DNA from: Mesostigma viride
Taxonomy: Eukaryota; Streptophyta; Mesostigmatophyceae; Mesostigmatales; Mesostigmataceae
DNA: 64,000 nucleotides
Direction of reading: 5' to 3'
Assembly: GCA_009746045.1 (NCBI GenBank)
Contig: RPFO01000084.1
Coordinates: forward strand, 1,486,618 to 1,550,617
Positions 27,901-40,300 of the stretch are shown piece after piece. The notes beneath the pieces were generated by a model. It was not told the DNA's origin. It saw only the letters and a list, made by a program, of their open reading frames with translations, and made no database searches. Every line of letters begins with the position of its first letter. Positions within the stretch are counted from its first letter, which is position 1. The position numbers and the translations under genes are program-made.

Positions 27901-29238
27901 CCTTCATGTCCGCGAGTACTTCGCCCACCTCAATTAAGGACCAGCACGGCAAGTACGCCTGGACCCGCCTGCGTCACGCCCAACGGCCCGCCGGCGGCGC
28001 GCAGCCGGCCGGCGCCGCGGACGCTCTCTGGCTCACCACCGCAGCAGCTCGACCAGTGGTATTCCTCCCAGTCCCGGCTGCTCGGCGCCCCCCCGCCGCC
28101 TCCGCCGCTTGGCCCTCTGGCGGCCGCACGCCTGGCAGTAGCCGGCCTGCGGACGTCCCTGCGCCGCCCAAGCCGCCCGCCGCTGATCGAGCAGGACTAC
28201 ACGTACCCAGCCCTGACGGAACCCCTGGCCGACCCCAACCAGCTCCCGCGCCCGTTCACCGAGCTCGAGCTGAGCACCGCCGCCAACTGAGCAACTCCGC
28301 TTCTATGCCGCCGTTGGACCTGACCAGCTCCCAGCCCCGGTGATTAAGCTGCATGACGGCGCTCACGGGGTTCCTGCTTGACGTCTGCAACCGGATCCTG
28401 CTTGCCGACGCGCCGCCGATTCCTGAGTGGCAGCACAGCTACCGTATTATGCTGTACAAAAACAAAGGTTCCCCTGACGACCCCGCCAACTACAGAGGAG
28501 TCTGCATCCACTGAGAGCGCCGCATTCAAGTTGTTCATGCGCATGATCCTCAACCGCCTTCGTTCTGCTCTCGACTGTCAGTTGGGGAAAGTCAAATGGG
28601 CTTCCGTCCTGGGCGCAATGTTCACCGTCATGGCCATCTTCGTCGCGCGTCGCCTCTTCGAGGAAATCGCTCTCCTGCAACCTGGTGAGATTGTCAAGTT
28701 TCCCGCCATCCTGATCTTCGTCGACTTCATCAAGGCTTTTGATTCTGTCCTCTGGGACGCTCTATGGGCTGTACTTGCTCGCGCTCGCGTCCCCACTCCC
28801 CTGATTACCGTCATCCGCACGCTGTATGAGGGGTCGACCACTTCGGTGCGCACTCAACACGGCATTACCCCGCCATGCCCACTGCAGACCGGCGTCTGGC
28901 AGGGTTGCGTCCTGTCGCCGTACCTGTTTATTATTGTAGTGGATTATGTTATGCGCCAGGCACGTGCTCGCTTTGCTAGCATTGCAGGCCGTGCCCCTGG
29001 CCTAGCGATCACGAACGAGCTTGGGGAAGGGGGGCCGACTAACAAGCAGAATTTACTAGCTGACCTCATTTATGCCGACGACATCACGCTCATCGAGAAG
29101 CCGGAGTCTGCCCAACTTTGGCTGGACTGCCTGGCGCTCGAGGCTCGGGCGGTTGGTCTAGAAATCAGCCCCAAACTAGGCACGGAGGCCCTGGCCCTCG
29201 GCATGGCAGGGCCCCCACCCACACTCCGCCTCTTATAG
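27901..29238 (+). pseudogene. LINE ORF2: reverse transcriptase region
   Basis: Pieces of pre-RT sequence (IEQDYTYPALTEPLADPNQL, 28187-28250; EWQHSYRIMLYKNKGSPDDP, 28424-28483) lie in different frames. From ~28523 a long frame reads LFMRMILNRLRSALDCQLG, FVDFIKAFDSVLWDALWAVL (motif A), GVWQGCVLSPYLFIIVVDYV (motif B region) and LIYADDITLIEKPE (motif C), ending at TAG 29236-29238. The palm motifs are intact but the surrounding frame is not. Confidence 0.85.
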
Positions 29239-29988
29239 CCGATGCCGAGGTCAACTACCCTCCTTCAGGCCGCTTCAAGCTGCTCGGCAGTTGGCTTCCC
29301 AACTGCGAGGACGACATGACGACACGGGCTAGGATCGGCATGGCGTGGGCGCACCTCCATGACCACCGCCGCTGGTGGAGCAACCCCGCCCTACCCCGGA
29401 TCGTCAAGCGTGACCTCTTCAAGGTCGTCATTCTGACGATCCTGACCTACGGCGCCGAGACGTGGGCACTGACGCAGGAGCTGGAGCAACGACTCGACGG
29501 CGCCGTCACCAAGATGCTGCGCAAGGCCCTCAACCTTTTTCTTTGGTTTGCACATTAGTAATGAGGATTTGTACGCTGATTTGCCCTATGTTTCCCACAT
29601 TATTAGGCACAGGCGCCTGGGCCTAGCCGGGCACCTGGCCCGCACAGATCAGGTAGATACCTCAGATAGACTAGCTGGCACCAAGCCCGCCCAGCCTGGG
29701 CGATATGTCCTATCCTGGCGTGCCCCCGGCCGCGCGCGGCAGGGCCACCACCCGTGGACATTTCGTGATAGACTTGGCATGGACATGTGCTACACTAGAC
29801 GTGACGGGCTCACCCCCGGGCAGCCTCCTGGTTTGTCTGTAATATGGAGGCAGATGGTGCGCAAGGATAGATGGCAAGTAGTGATGAAGGAGACCACCCC
29901 CAAGCCTGTGGGGGCTCCGCGTGTGACCAAGTATGGCATTCATAGCGATTCGGGCCGCGGTGCCCACACCCCTGTAACTAGGACCTAG
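29239..29988 (+). pseudogene. LINE ORF2: post-RT region
   Basis: After a frame change near 29230: FKLLGSWLPNCEDDMTTRA, LTILTYGAETWALTQELEQR and LDGAVTKMLRKALN. Another shift near 29545 leads to SNEDLYADLPYVSHIIRHRR, LGLAGHLARTDQVDTSDR and so on to the TAG 29986-29988. It aligns throughout with the minus-strand copy at 7338-7960. Confidence 0.85.
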
Positions 29989-30299
29989 ATAGCTTATACC
30001 ATCCATTCCATAGAATGTTGTTAGATAGATGTAGTATGTAACCGATGTAGATAGACTAGACCGGTAGGACTGTTTGCACCCATCCATCCATCCATCGAGG
30101 TTAATGCTCCGTGACTCCCCAACGGGAGCACGAGTCTAATTAATTAATTAATCCATTCCATCCCATGTTCCCCTCCCATTGAGGACTTATGCTCACGTGA
30201 CGCAGTCACGTGTCTATTAATGAATTATACCATTAACACAGGTGTTGGCGGCATTACCGTGAAAACCATTTGCGTTCAGTGCCGGTCCGCGGAAAACTC

Positions 30300-30400
30300 G
30301 GAAAACGCGATCTGCAAATGAATCCAGGCCGGTATCGAACTGGGGACCTCTCGCACCAACTTTCGCTGACTATAGGACGGACGTCTCCGGATCCTAGGGC
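30300..30400 (-). other. tRNA-like 3' half, possible SINE remnant
   Basis: The minus strand has GAGAGGTCCCCAGTTCGATA, whose AGTTCGATACC is close to the RNA polymerase III B box, with a TAGTCAGCG-like A box 32 bases earlier. There is no room for an anticodon arm and the T stem has mismatches, so it is not a tRNA gene. A degenerate tRNA-derived SINE is possible. Confidence 0.25.
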
Positions 30401-31746
30401 ATCGCCAACTTACACCTACAGTCATCCGCAAAAGTTCTCCTTTCCGGGGAGTGATGCAAGCCTTTCGGATTTGGTGCTAGATAAATCATTCGAGATCTGT
30501 GTGTGTAGGAGTACTACACACGTGTCTGCACTCGAGACTTGTTCAGTCTCGAAACGTGAGACGGGCTGAACACGGCTGGAACCTTCTTGAGAAGGGGGCG
30601 TAGCCGGTACTATCGAGATCAGCCAAGCGTATACATTCGTATTCAACCACAATAATGAACAGGTAGGGCGAGCATGCTGTGGCATGCCTCTGGCATGAAG
30701 GAGAAAGGGGGTCTCTGCCCTTTCTTCCTGTTGTGCACATACAGGGATTAAAAGCACTCCCGTGCTCCGTGACTCCCCAACAGGAGCACGAGTTTAATTA
30801 GTTAATTAATTAATGGAAGCCGAGGGGGTAGTGTAGGGGCTATCCTCAGGGGCAATGACCTCCACATGCGAACCATATTGATGACTTGTGATTGCAGGCC
30901 CCCTACAGCTAGGTTTGCAGCCCTCCCCGATCCATTCCATGGCAACTCTGTGACCCAGAACATGCATACACGAGTGCATCAAACAAATCAAGAAACAGCC
31001 AGGCACATACACACCTTTCTTAATCCAGGAAGTCCTGGGTGTTCAAGCGTCCCGCTCCATTCTCTGTCTTGGCTTATTCGTAGCCACCTGACCCGTCTGA
31101 CGAGGGGATGCCTTATGTACAAAGCCCTAGTCCGCAGGATCAATGAGACAACCAGCGCAGGCCAGATATCTGGAGAATCCCACACACCTCCCACATATTG
31201 CAGATGTGCAAGTAGGCCAGATCTAGAATGAATCAGTTCGATCCCCAGCCCTAGCTCGCAAAACCAACAACGAGCTTGGGACCGGCCGGTGCAGCACTGA
31301 AGCTTTTCCCCGGCACCTCTGGCATGGCGTTGGGATGCGTAAAGAGGCCGGCTGGTCGACCTGTCCAGGAGCTAGGATGCGCTGGAACCGTGGACTTAAC
31401 ACCAGAGCAACTGGTGTGAGCGTCCACTACCATTAAGGGCCGGGACCTAAAAAAGATGATATAAGGTCACAGTCAACTGTTTTGCGGGAGGGCAAAGTGA
31501 CCCCAAACCCTCACTAAAGGGAGGTCACCCTCACCAAAGCGTTGCTGACCCCTTCACATCAAACCAGGGCAGCAGCATCACGCGCTTTGGCTGTCTCACT
31601 GACCAGATAGCGGCTGGTTTCCTCATTGGATGGATCACAGTCCATATACTACAATAAACATTAGCAATCTCGGACCCCGGCTCGTTGCGACGCAAAAGTA
31701 GCACAGCAACTATATAACTTGGTGTGCAACTGCTTCTACATTCAGG
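30401..31746. other. Intergenic, repeat remnants only
   Basis: Contains another CTCCCCAACAGGAG plus TTAATTAATT tail (30770-30815) and the PLE-end motif at 31139-31180. No supportable gene. The membrane-protein gene ends at 31747. Confidence 0.5.
31139..31180 (+). repeat. Solo copy of the Penelope-like element terminal motif
   Basis: ATCAATGAGACAACCAGCGC and the following ~20 bp match the outer edge of the PLE repeat (21547-21589) with about five differences, then diverge. Confidence 0.6.
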
Positions 31747-34703
31747 TTAAACAGTTTCCTCGCTCGCCTTTGGCAAGAACTTGATCAGGATCGTGTTCGG
31801 CGTTATCTTGAACGGGTGCTTCTCCACGGCACGCCGCAGCGCGTCCGCCCCATCGGTGAACTCGGTGGGCTCATGGAACAGCAGCCAGAGCAGGTCGTTC
31901 CGGTTCAACTTGACGGGCGGCTGCAGTGATGCCTCCTCGAGCCCTGCTCGCTCCGTCATGGCGCGCAGCTGCGGCCGCCAGCATTCATCACGAGCACGAT
32001 CAAGCACATCAAGCCAGTCAAGCACGATAAGATTAAGCAGTGCCAAGCATGACCAAGCAAGGTAGATAAAGCCCGAATAAGCGTGATACACCCAGTTAGG
32101 CATGATTTAGCACTATCAAGCACGGTGACATTAGAAATGATAACACCGAGTGCAATAAGGGCAAGCACGCTACTAACAAGCACATTCAAGCAATACACAA
32201 TAAGGCAAAATGATCAAGCACGATGAGATCAAGTGCGGCCACAACGGCAACGCCACAAGGGACCCAACCAGGGTTACCATTCGGCATTTGGTACAACCGC
32301 AGGCACGAGCAGCGTTCATAAAAATGCTAACTTCTAGCTAACTACTTAGCTGTTGAGACAGCGGATACCATGCCAAGGGGAGCCTTGTCCGAGCGGCGCA
32401 TTACGCCGACACATTCGAATTGCCCACATCTCTGCCCCGGTGAACTCCAGGTCCGCAAGACCCAACCCGTCACGTGGGCAATGCCCTCACCTAACATGTG
32501 GAGTGTTCAGGGCACCCCCTTCGCAAACTTATCCCATGCGCGTCGCATTGGTAAAAACTTTTCGTCCCATGCGCGTCACATTAACATAAACTCTTTGTCA
32601 CATGAGTGTCACGGTGGTTTTACCTTAACCGTCCAGTTACAGTCTTACCCAATCGTCTTACCTTCCATGTGAAGTTTGCTTCGCTGTATATCCCTCAGGT
32701 GAACCACTACTGGTGCTTTCATGACATCTGTGAGGAGTCCCATTAGAAGTACCCGAGGGGCCACCCTCGCAAAACCTGGCAGTTTCCACGCTCCCAATCG
32801 GAGAATACCGTGCCCAGGAATGCCGAATGCCGTGCATTGAATTTAAACAGCTGTACAGAGCTAAGTGTTCTGATTGGACGGGATGCAGTCTACGTGCAAA
32901 TTATGACTGGACACCATTGAGATGGGTGCTGTTGCCATGCTGACCCACACCATCTTTTCGTGCAAGTGGCAGCATGAATGCGTGGTAGGCGTCCATTAAA
33001 ACAGCGAAAACTTTCATGTTCATAATAACCGATCATGTCACAGTAAAACCCACACACATATATATGTATATATACACGACAAAGTGAAGACCCCGATCTC
33101 ATATATATGCAGGCTAAGCGTGACGGGTAAAACGCGGTGACAAGGAACACCAGCACAAGCTTGCTTAGAACGGGCAGCGAGTGACCTTTGCATACATCCC
33201 GACAGAGCGCGCACGCGGCAGGTTAAGTGAGAGAAAGAAATAGCCCAAGTACCACATAAACCAAATATCTGATGCTGTGTTGACGTCACCGCATCACCTC
33301 CCACCGCCCTTTGCTACATGCACAGCCACAGCCTAGCCAGCCTCGCCAGCCACCTCGTCAACGTGTCCACCAATTGCCACGGCCATCCCCAAACGCCTAC
33401 CTTTCTCCTGCTCGAGGCTAGGGAAACCTGGCCGACGATGGCCAGCAGGACGGCGATGAGGATGAACACCCTGCAGGGCGTGTACAGTGCCACGTAAAGA
33501 CATGCGGATTGATGGTTGTAAGAGCGCTCCCTCATTATGCCCTCAATCACATGGAAGGTAGTGTCACACACAACATTTTCACAATCCACCGCCCTTGCCT
33601 TGCAAAGCCATAGCATGGTGGGCTGCGCCGCGCCTGGGGTAATCGCCTGGAGTGCAGGAAGATCTTGACAGTCATGAAACAAAACCCCACCACGTTAAAA
33701 CATAAGATCACCCCATGACATAACATCAACCCCGGAGTACAAAAATGTATCAAGAGGAAGAACCCACCAACAGGAAGAAGGAAGAACCCACCAACAGGAA
33801 GAACCCACCAACAGGAAGAACCCACCAACAGGAAGAAGGAAGAACCCACCAGTTGGAGTGCAGGAAGATCTTAATCGTGAACTGCGCGTCCGGTCCCCAC
33901 GCGCAGTACTCGTTCTCCACGCCGTCCAGGTTGACCTCGTTCTTGGTGAGGCGCAGGAACACCACCAAAAATAGATTCATCGATGGCACCGCGCTCGTGG
34001 CGAGCGGGCACGTGACAAACTGGCCATAGAACAGCCGCCGCAGCTTTGCGTACGAGAAGTTACCGTTGCGGATCTCATCGCCAAGGTCATAGATTCCCTT
34101 GAGCACGGCTTTCAGCGCGTAGACGGCGGCGGCGACTAAAAATAGCTCGAACGCGATCAGGTAGCCGAACAGGTAGTTTGTGTAGCGGCCGCACTCCTCG
34201 GAGAGCGTGTCGTAGATCGCCCGGGTTATTTTGAGACCGGACGCCTCCGCGATCAGGTCGTAGGGGGGCAGGTCAGAGCAGCGCATGTTCCATTGGGGAG
34301 AGAGGTCGCGCACGATGAGTCGCAGGTCGCAGTCGCCGTCGAACACGGAAGCGGCGGATAGCGTTATGTAGAGGAGGAGCGTGGTCGTGTAGACGAGCAG
34401 GATCTCAAGGCCAATCTCGTAGATGTGGAGCATGCCAGGGAACAGGAACCGGATCCGAAAGTTATAAATAGTGTCGCCCGAGAAGTATTCCTCGGAGGGC
34501 GCGCCGGCAGAATGGACAGTCCCCCGGTCGGGACCGGGGGATGCTGCACCGGCCAGGGACGGCCGGTCCATGGATATGTACATGGATTCCTTGGGCCGGG
34601 GCGTGGACGCAAAGAGGCCTATGTGGCGGTCCTTCGGGGGCACCGTCGGTACGATTCCCATGCTGAAGCCTACGTCGGAGCCGACCTTGTTAGAGCGGCC
34701 CAT
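31747..34703 (-). CDS. Unknown multi-pass membrane protein, spliced
   Basis: Minus-strand gene. The main exon runs from ATG 34703-34701 to ~33860 and codes for a polar N-terminus (~90 residues) and three hydrophobic helices: EILLVYTTTLLLYITLSAAS (~96-121), NYLFGYLIAFELFLVAAAVY (~176-201) and a third at ~229-251 (MNLFLVVFLRL), ending EYCAWGPDAQFTIKIFLHS. A likely further exon is ~33431-33474 (acceptor CGCCCTGCAG, coding VFILIAVLLAIVGQ, followed by GT). The last exon, ~31965-31747, has CGGCCGCAG before it and ends RAVEKHPFKITPNTILIKFL, KASEETV, TAA. Exon limits between 33860 and 33400 are unclear because a minisatellite has duplicated coding sequence there. It is head-to-head with GET1, ~1.3 kb apart. 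Channel or transporter are guesses; I do not recognise the family. Confidence 0.6.
33743..33855. repeat. Purine-rich minisatellite in the membrane-protein gene
   Basis: Tandem ACCCACCAACAGGAAGA-type units, 16-28 bp. GGAGTGCAGGAAGATCTT occurs on both sides (33650-33668 and 33857-33874), so the array sits inside a duplication of exon-edge sequence. Confidence 0.7.
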
Positions 34704-36006
34704 TAGTGCGCGGTCATGGGCGTGCCAGCCTGTTTGCGGGCAACGCGGCGGTGAGGCCTCGTCCAAAGGTATCAGGCCAGGCGAGCGACCAAGGGTTCAC
34801 GGAGGAGGCTTCCCTGCTTCTTCTTGTAGCCCCGTTAAGCCACGCCATGGGAATGACCGACCTCCCCTTTCAACCAAGTCAGCCAATCAAGCGTTAAATC
34901 AAGGCAAAAGTTTTAATCTGGTAAGGCTGCTTACTGGCAAGGCCTTCGTACTGTTAACTCTCCTGAACTATCTCGTATCATTAACCGCAGAATGCTCAGG
35001 ATATCCATGGGCTATTTGTTACCTGTCCACACTGCAAAGACTCGGTTCCTTATGATCGTGTGAATTTACCACGTCACGTCACGCCAGGCTAATAATATAG
35101 CCGGTAAACCATGACTGTAGCTAGTACTGCGATTAGGAAGGTTTCACGAGCAACGACGAAGAGCTAGGTGGTAGCAGCAGGGGAAGCGGACAAAGTTAAC
35201 TCCCGCGACGCTATTTGTCCATCTACAGAATGGGCACAGTTGCCCGGAGAGTAGAGGCTGTTATTTCCAGCATTTAGACACCATGCAAACGAGGCACATG
35301 CGGTCCTGCAGCCCGCCGTGCGTGCCCATTGAACTGCTTGGCAATGGCTGCCGATTGCAAACGACGCCTCAAGCGTTGACTAAGTGAACTAAAGCTCCGA
35401 TGTCACGATACATCGTGCTTCTAGAAATCAACCATAGTCGTCTCCCTTATAGTCGTGGTGGCAAATTTGCGTCCTACTGCATCCACGCCCCGGTGCCTGT
35501 CCGGTGTCTAAAAATTGGCATCACGTATCGCTCCAGGAACCAAACCAACGTTCCAGGAAACACCACTTCGCAACACGTGGACGACAATCTGCGCCACGTG
35601 TCGACATGCGGCAGTCGAGATGCTCGTCTAAGGTTCGAATGAGCGAGTGCCCTGCAGTCCGCTGCAAGTCTGCAGGCTGCACTCGCTGAACAATGAATGA
35701 AAACAACGATGCGATTAATACGATGATAATTTCATTAACTGAACAACATAAATGCCATCTTTGCCACGTTTATTAGAAAAAGAGTGGCAGGCCTTATCTA
35801 GTCAAAGTCAAAATCGTCGTTCCTAGTTGCATTTTTGTTCCTAGCTGCGTTTTCGTTGGCATCACGACAGGAAGTCTCGGGGACTGAGTTTGCATCACTA
35901 CCTGGTTGGAAACTAGACGTCGTTTTGGCTTTGTGCTAGCCAAGGACGACGACATGGGGGGCTTTATATTTGACTAAAGCATAAGACGCTTCTCTACTTA
36001 ACATAA
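34704..36006. other. Divergent intergenic region upstream of GET1
   Basis: No gene seen. It lies between two head-to-head starts and must contain both promoters. A stem-loop at 35642-35687 has GCGAGTGC pairing with GCACTCGC and CCTGCAG with CTGCAGG. Confidence 0.5.
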
Positions 36007-37330
36007 ATGGGGAAGATAATAAGTGGGTGTGAGGACGCGGTTACCGTGTTTATTGTCGTCATCGCCGTGGAATACCTGTCCCGTCTGGCAAGATGGTTTC
36101 TACAAAACATCTCGGTGAGTTGTTCCTTCCAGGGCGCTACTCCTTTTAGCGCCTTATGGTTCGGCACGATCATGCCACTGCTGAGACTGTTTTAGTTTTG
36201 GCCCGCTGGGCGAATAAATTGAGATGGATGACTATATTTGAATATCTACGATGCGCAGATGAGTTCGAGTTTATAAGTTTTGGCGGCGTGCGTGCACAAA
36301 GTTCAAGCCTGCGTTGATGGGATTGCGTACTTATCTGCGCGATTCGCCTTGTGGCTGGCCGCCGTGCGACTTTTTGGGACCAGGAGCGGAAGCCGAGCCG
36401 AAAGGAGAGGGAGCTTGCGCGCGAGCTTGCCAAGCTCCGGAGAGAAGCGGCCGCATGTAACAGGTAGGCCCTTGGGAGATCACTCTGCTTGGGGTTCGTT
36501 AGAAATTTTTAGGGAGGTCTGTGTCAACAACCTCTCGGTGCTGCCACTGCAACGGTTATTCATGCAGGGACAATTACAACCTACTTTGAAAACTTGGTTC
36601 TGCTGAAAGCACATGTATCTTCGGTGGAATGCCCTCTTTGATGACGCAGTCGGTGGTGGCGAGCCCAATACCAAGGGATGCGGGACTGCAAGGCCCTGCG
36701 TCCGATCCACGTAGACCTCTAGAAGAGCAGATCATGATATATAAATGCCTGCATGTTAAATAACTACATGCTTTATAATATACCCCACCCTCTGCATGAC
36801 ACATGCAAAAAAAAAAGACATAGCAAGCCATGGCGAGGCATGGCAGTGTGTCAGGAGAACGGCCATGCGAGCGGCCCTCCCTCGCTTAACGCATCATCAC
36901 GTAAGCGCGCATCGCCGTCACACCGGAATCATGGAAGGATCGGGTGGCGGCACATCAGATAGTCAGAATCGTGCACGTATTCGCATTTCAATGTCCATCC
37001 GTGGTCCACTTGAGCCTTTCATGCATACATAATAATGCATATGCAATGGGCGGGGCGGGGCGGGGCGGGGCGGGGCGGGGCGGGGCGGGGCGGGGCGGGG
37101 CGGGGCGGGGCGGGGTGGGGCAATGCACTTGCAATGACGCTGTTTTGCTCGTTTGATGCTCATTTGATGATAAATAAGGCTGTGCGAGTAAATATGGGAT
37201 GGCAGGGGCATTGGCTTGATCGTGGTGGTGTTGGGTTATTGGCCTCGTACCTCACTTCCCCCCTCACAGCCCAGACGCGTGTTGTGTGGTGGCACGTTGG
37301 CCTGCCATCTCCCCCCACCTTACAGCTCAG

Positions 37331-37393
<63 letters not shown>

Positions 37394-40300
37394 GGCTTGT
37401 TGGCCTTCCGTCCTCCCCCCCCGCCGTCACAGCCCTGACTTTTTCGTGCAGCACACAAAGCTTCAGCGCGCCGCCACGGCCAAAGAGAAAGAGTTGGAAG
37501 AAGGTACACTAGTGGCAATGGCCCTTGTTAAGAGGACCTGCCGATTTTAATTGCGGCGAAACACTATATTTTATACTATATACTAGGACATTTGTGCTGG
37601 ATCATGGCACCCTGGCACATCAAATCATAACACCCCCGGCCGCGGCCACATGATGGCCAATGGTTTGGCCGGGGCCCTGCCCCGTGTGTTGTTCGTCCGG
37701 TGGATGAGGGGCGCCCCTTGGTGTTGTCGCGGTAGCATCAAGCAGGAAACGCGAGGCATGCAGGGAAAGCGTATCCAGTGAGACAAGTAAATGTGCTGGT
37801 CGCCTCATGGGTATGTGCATGCTCATCGTGTCTGGCAAGCTGTTGCCTCATGGGTATGTGCATGCTCATCGTGTTTGGCAAGCTGTCCCTCATGGGTGTA
37901 TGCATGCTCATCGTGTTTGGCAAGCTGTTGCCTCATGGGTGTGTGCATGCTCATCGTGTTTGGCAAGCTGTTGCCTCATGGGTGTGTGCATGCTCATCAT
38001 GTTTGGCAAGCTGTTGCCTCATGGGTATGTGCATGCTCATCGTGTTTGGCAAGCTGTTGCCTCATGGGTGTGTGCATGCTCATCGTGTTTGGCAAGCTGT
38101 TGCCTCATGGGTGTGTGCATGCCCATCATGTTTGGCAAGCTGTTGCCTCATGGGTATGTGCATGCTCATCGTGTTTGGCAAGCTGTTCCTCATGGGTATG
38201 TGCACGCTCATCGTGTCTGGCAAGCTGTTGCCTCATGGGTATGTGCATGCTCATCGTGTTTGGCAAGCTGTCCCTCATGGGTGTATGCATGCTCATCGTG
38301 TTTGGCAAGCTGTTGCCTCATGGGTATGTGCACGCTCATCGTGTTTGGCAAGCTGTTGCCTCATGGGTGTGTGCATGCTCATCATGTTTGGCAAGCTGTT
38401 GCCTCATGGGTATGTGCATGCTCATCGTGTTTGGCAAGCTGTTCCTCATGGGTATGTGCACGCTCATCGTGTCTGGCAAGCTGTTGCCTCATGGGTATGT
38501 GCATGCTCATCGTGTTTGGCAAGCTGTCCTCATGGGTGTATGCATGCTCATCGTGTTTGGCAAGCTGTTGCCTCATGGGTATGTGCACGCTCATCGTGTT
38601 TGGCAAGCTGTTGCCTCATGGGTATGTGCATGCTCATCGTGTTTGGCAAGCTGCTGCCTCATGGGTGTATGCATGCTCATCGTGTTTGGCAAGCTGTTGC
38701 CTCATGGGTGTGTGCATGCTCATCGTGTTTGGCAAGCTGTTCCTCATGGGTGTGTGCATGCTCATCGTGTTTGGCAAGCTGTTGCCTCATGGGTATGTGC
38801 ACGCTCATCGTGTTTGGCAAGCTGTTGCCTCATGGGTGTGTGCATGCTCATCGTGTTTGGCAAGCTGTTGCCTCATGGGTATGTGCACGCTCATCGTGTT
38901 TGGCAAGCTGTTGCCTCATGGGTGTGTGCATGCTCATCGTGTTTGGCAAGCTGTTGCCTCATGGGTATGTGCATGCTCATCGTGTTTGGCAAGCTGTTCC
39001 TCATGGGTATGTGCACGCTCATCGTGTTTGGCAAGCTGTTGCCTCATGGGTATGTGCATGCTCATCGTGTTTGGCAAGCTGTTCCTCATGGGTGTATGCA
39101 TGCTCATCGTGTTTGGCAAGCTGTTGCCTCATGGGTATGTGCATGCTCATCGTGTTTGGCAAGCTGTTGCCTCATGGGTGTGTGCATGCTCATCGTGTTT
39201 GGCAAGCTGTTGCCTCATGGGTATGTGCATGCTCATCGTGTTTGGCAAGCTGTTCCTCATGGGTATGTGCACGCTCATCGTGTCTGGCAAGCTGTTGCCT
39301 CATGGGTATGTGCATGCTCATCGTGTTTGGCAAGCTGTTGCCTCATGGGTGTATGCATGCTCATCGTGTTTGGCAAGCTGTTGCCTCATGGGTATGTGCA
39401 CGCTCATCGTGTTTGGCAAGCTGTTGCCTCATGGGTGTGTGCATGCTCATCGTGTTTGGCAAGCTGTTGCCTCATGGGTATGTGCATGCTCATCGTGTTT
39501 GGCAAGCTGTTGCCTCATGGGTATGTGCATGCTCATCGTGTTTGGCAAGCTGTTCCTCATGGGTATGTGCACGCTCATCGTGTTTGGCAAGCTGTTGCCT
39601 CATGGGTATGTGCATGCTCATCGTGTTTGGCAAGCTGTTCCTCATGGGTGTATGCATGCTCATCGTGTTTGGCAAGCTGTTGCCTCATGGGTATGTGCAC
39701 GCTCATCGTGTTTGGCAAGCTGTTGCCTCATGGGTGTGTGCATGCTCATCGTGTTTGGCAAGCTGTTGCCTCATGGGTATGTGCATGCTCATCGTGTTTG
39801 GCAAGCTGTTCCTCATGGGTATGTGCACGCTCATCGTGTCTGGCAAGCTGTTGCCTCATGGGTATGTGCATGCTCATCGTGTTTGGCAAGCTGTCCCTCA
39901 TGGGTGTATGCATGCTCATCGTGTTTGGCAAGCTGTTGCCTCATGGGTGTGTGCACGCTCATCGTGTTTGGCAAGCTGTTGCCTCATGGGTATGTGCATG
40001 CTCATCGTGTTTGGCAAGCTGTTGCCTCATGGGTGTATGCATGCTCATCGTGTTTGGCAAGCTGTTGCCTCATGGGTGTGTGCACGCTCATCGTGTTTGG
40101 CAAGCAGTTCCTCATGGGTGTGTGCATGCTCATCGTGTTTGGCAAGCTGTTGCCTCATGGGTATGTGCACGCTTATCGTGTTTGGCAAGCTGTTGCCTCA
40201 TGGGTGTGTGCATGCTCATCGTGTTTGGCAAGCTGTTGCCTCATGGGTATGTGCACGCTCATCGTGTTTGGCAAGCTGTTGCCTCATGGGTGTATGCATG

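Larger units (their letters stand above)
27134..30160 (+). mobile_element. Family-B APE-type LINE, 5'-truncated, degenerate
   Basis: Main part of the LINE interrupted by the 13.7-kb element (its first 40 bp are at 13366-13405). Endonuclease, linker, RT and post-RT region are present in order but in several frames. The 3' UTR has CATCCATCCATCCATCGAGG, CTCCCCAACGGGAG and TTAATTAATTAA, the same tail as at 7160-7330 (inverted). It starts inside the endonuclease, so it is 5'-truncated. Confidence 0.85.

Noticed and set aside
30300-30400. A tRNA gene
   Set aside because: B-box-like sequence only; no acceptor pairing, no anticodon arm and mismatches in the T stem.
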